From: an uncultured Chlamydiae bacterium
GTDB lineage: Bacteria > Chlamydiota > Chlamydiia > Chlamydiales > CALBHK01
NCBI GenBank assembly: GCA_937894565.1
Contig: CALBHK010000427.1
Location: forward strand, 1-5,981
Direction of reading: 5' to 3'
Length of the DNA: 5,981 nt
In this document: piece after piece, positions 4,498 to 5,981 of the stretch
Layout of the letters: each line of letters opens with the position of its first letter
Position numbering within the stretch: the stretch's first letter is position 1
Program-made: the position numbers and the translations under genes
The notes under the pieces: model-generated
What the model saw: only the letters and a program-made list of their open reading frames with translations
What the model was told of the DNA's origin: nothing
Database searches by the model: none

Positions 4498-5981
4498 ATG
4501 AATCAAAATGGATTTGACACTATTATCATCACAACAGGAAGCGCGCAGCAGCGCAGCTACTGGAGCCGCAGGCTTAAATACACTCTCCCTACATTATTTG
4601 CCAAACAACCCAAAATCATTGTTATTGAAGAGACATGGGAAGGGGGCGCCGGCAATGGACTGGGCACTCTATACGCCTTAAAAACAGCCGCCGAGCGCGA
4701 TGAAGATCTTTTTTCTGATTTAGAAAAAGGGGCCTCTATTGGTGTTTTTCATGGAGCGGGCTTTGGTAAGCAGATGCAGCCGTTAGTTGGCAGCGAGCGC
4801 AACAATAAAGCGGCGCTTATCGTTCCCGGACAAGCTATGCAATTCAACTTGACTCTGCTAGAAGCTATTATTAAACAAGCTCTGCCTTACGCCTTTCCCC
4901 AACGCATTAGCGTTTTCTGTGACGATCAGCTTTTTTTGGCATCGGAAACTATTAAAGCTCCTACTGCTCATGTGGAACTCTATGGCGTCTTCCAGTCTCC
5001 TCCGAATAAAGAGAATTGGAAAGAGAAAAAACTTAATCGCTATGGGGTCATTACTCGCAACTCTAAAGGGGACTGGCAGTTCTTTGATAAAATCCGCTTT
5101 CCAGTCTATGAAAAATTGGCTGCAAAAGCAGTGATTGACCCCGCTCAAAAAGTAGGATGCAGCTTAGGGGCTTTTAGCATGAGCTCTCATGTTTTAAATT
5201 TGCTGTTAAATGAATTTAGCCCAGAGCTCAATCAGCGTAAGGGACGTTTAAATACCGATGCGCACTTTTGGATGCCTGCTCTGCTGGACAAAAAAGTTTA
5301 TAGCGCTATTTGCGGCGAGGAGAGCCTTCCCCATTACGAACGCATGCAAAATCTACTCAAACGCATCAACACTAATCGCATGCCCTTCTTTAACGTTCAG
5401 GACATAGGAGAACAGAGCTATTGGTGGGATCTCAGCACTCTACAGAACTACTACACAAACCTAAAAAAACTTTTAGAAAAAACTCCGGAATCAAAAGCTT
5501 TTAAAAACCTCTTTGGCATAAGCGAGTCTCAAAACCCTCCAGGAGTCAGTGTCGATAAAACTTCGCTCTTGCTCAACTGTAAAATCACCGGGGGCACAGT
5601 ACGCAATAGCATTTTGATTAATGTGGTAGCTGAGGGAGTTAATTGTTCTGATAGCATTTTAATTGATGTGTTAGGGCCTCAAATAGATTGCACGCAGGCA
5701 CTGCTTTATCACTGCACGAGCCGCCAATCTATCCACCTTGGTAAAGAGGGAGTGCGCTGCGATGTATTTGACCCCAACAGTAAATCCTTTAAAGCTATGA
5801 AGAGTTCGCTCACCCGTGATGGCAGGGAAGATTGGCAAGAAAAGCTAGAAAACAACCCCTATAGCTATGCAGAGATCTTTGAGATGAACCGCACCCTAAG
5901 TATGGAAAAGGCAGAGATTATCTGGTTTAAAGAGAGACAAGAGATTGCGCATGATATTTTGAAGGTGGGAGACGCCAACCC
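4498..5981 (+). CDS. Putative sugar-1-phosphate nucleotidyltransferase with beta-helix segment (3' partial)
   Basis: The reading frame is open from ATG 4498 to the window end (494 full codons, no stop), so the C-terminus is missing. An in-frame TAG at 4483 and GGCGGG at 4485-4490, seven bases before the ATG, support this start. The N-terminal part has strand DTIIITTG and then EGGAGNGLGTLYAL (48-61), resembling the glycine-rich nucleotide-binding loop of nucleotidyltransferases, especially fucose-1-phosphate guanylyltransferase-like proteins. Around 308-319, YWWDLSTLQNYY resembles the YWxDxGTxxxYY region of ADP-glucose and mannose-1-phosphate pyrophosphorylases. Residues about 354-415 have short I/V/L-rich repeats (NCKITGGTVRNSILINV) typical of a left-handed beta-helix. 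About 80 further residues follow the helix, so another domain, such as a GHMP kinase in a bifunctional fucokinase-type enzyme, may lie beyond the window. It probably supplies a nucleotide-sugar in the cytoplasm; the substrate cannot be assigned. Fold call is moderate, function weak. Confidence 0.7.
   Translation, partial: MNQNGFDTIIITTGSAQQRSYWSRRLKYTLPTLFAKQPKIIVIEETWEGGAGNGLGTLYALKTAAERDEDLFSDLEKGASIGVFHGAGFGKQMQPLVGSERNNKAALIVPGQAMQFNLTLLEAIIKQALPYAFPQRISVFCDDQLFLASETIKAPTAHVELYGVFQSPPNKENWKEKKLNRYGVITRNSKGDWQFFDKIRFPVYEKLAAKAVIDPAQKVGCSLGAFSMSSHVLNLLLNEFSPELNQRKGRLNTDAHFWMPALLDKKVYSAICGEESLPHYERMQNLLKRINTNRMPFFNVQDIGEQSYWWDLSTLQNYYTNLKKLLEKTPESKAFKNLFGISESQNPPGVSVDKTSLLLNCKITGGTVRNSILINVVAEGVNCSDSILIDVLGPQIDCTQALLYHCTSRQSIHLGKEGVRCDVFDPNSKSFKAMKSSLTRDGREDWQEKLENNPYSYAEIFEMNRTLSMEKAEIIWFKERQEIAHDILKVGDAN

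Noticed and set aside
4858..5148. Minus-strand 96-codon frame within the nucleotidyltransferase-like gene
   Set aside because: The plus-strand frame is continuous from 4498 with recognisable motifs; the antisense frame has none.

Overview
The window reads as a bacterial chromosome fragment of moderate, uneven G+C that mixes ordinary metabolic genes with accessory DNA. An OTU-type cysteine protease, a fold otherwise mostly found in eukaryotes, viruses and intracellular bacteria, points to a host-associated organism. My best guess is an environmental member of the Chlamydiota (Parachlamydia, Protochlamydia, Waddlia or Simkania-like). There is no rRNA or other taxonomic marker here, so this is an inference of moderate confidence; another amoeba-associated lineage such as Legionella is possible.

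Layout. Positions 1-183 are a dense block of palindromic repeats: a 33-bp near-perfect inverted repeat around an 88-base spacer, with several short hairpins inside and beside it. A multi-pass membrane protein resembling O-antigen ligases/polymerases follows (265-1560, +). Next, 32 bases later, is a small PD-(D/E)XK protein of the GxxExxY family (1593-2069, +), whose two coding ends lie in a perfect 25-bp inverted repeat. Convergent to it, 21 bases away, is the OTU-like protease (2091-3020, -), visibly more AT-rich than its surroundings. A 52-base divergent intergenic region leads to an M20 family metallopeptidase with a complete set of metal ligands (3073-4467, +). Thirty bases further is a putative sugar nucleotidyltransferase with a C-terminal left-handed beta-helix-like segment, which runs off the window end (4498-5981, +).

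How the parts relate. The last two genes form a tight co-directional pair and look like ordinary cytoplasmic metabolism (peptide turnover, nucleotide-sugar synthesis). The part from 1 to about 3020 looks accessory: repeats, a lone polysaccharide polymerase/ligase-like gene, a repeat-bounded GxxExxY gene and a candidate secreted deubiquitinase. The most unusual observation is the GxxExxY unit: the inverted repeat supplies the first about 10 and part of the last about 25 residues of the protein and could pair across the whole mRNA, including near its start codon. No transposase, CRISPR array, tRNA or rRNA was seen.
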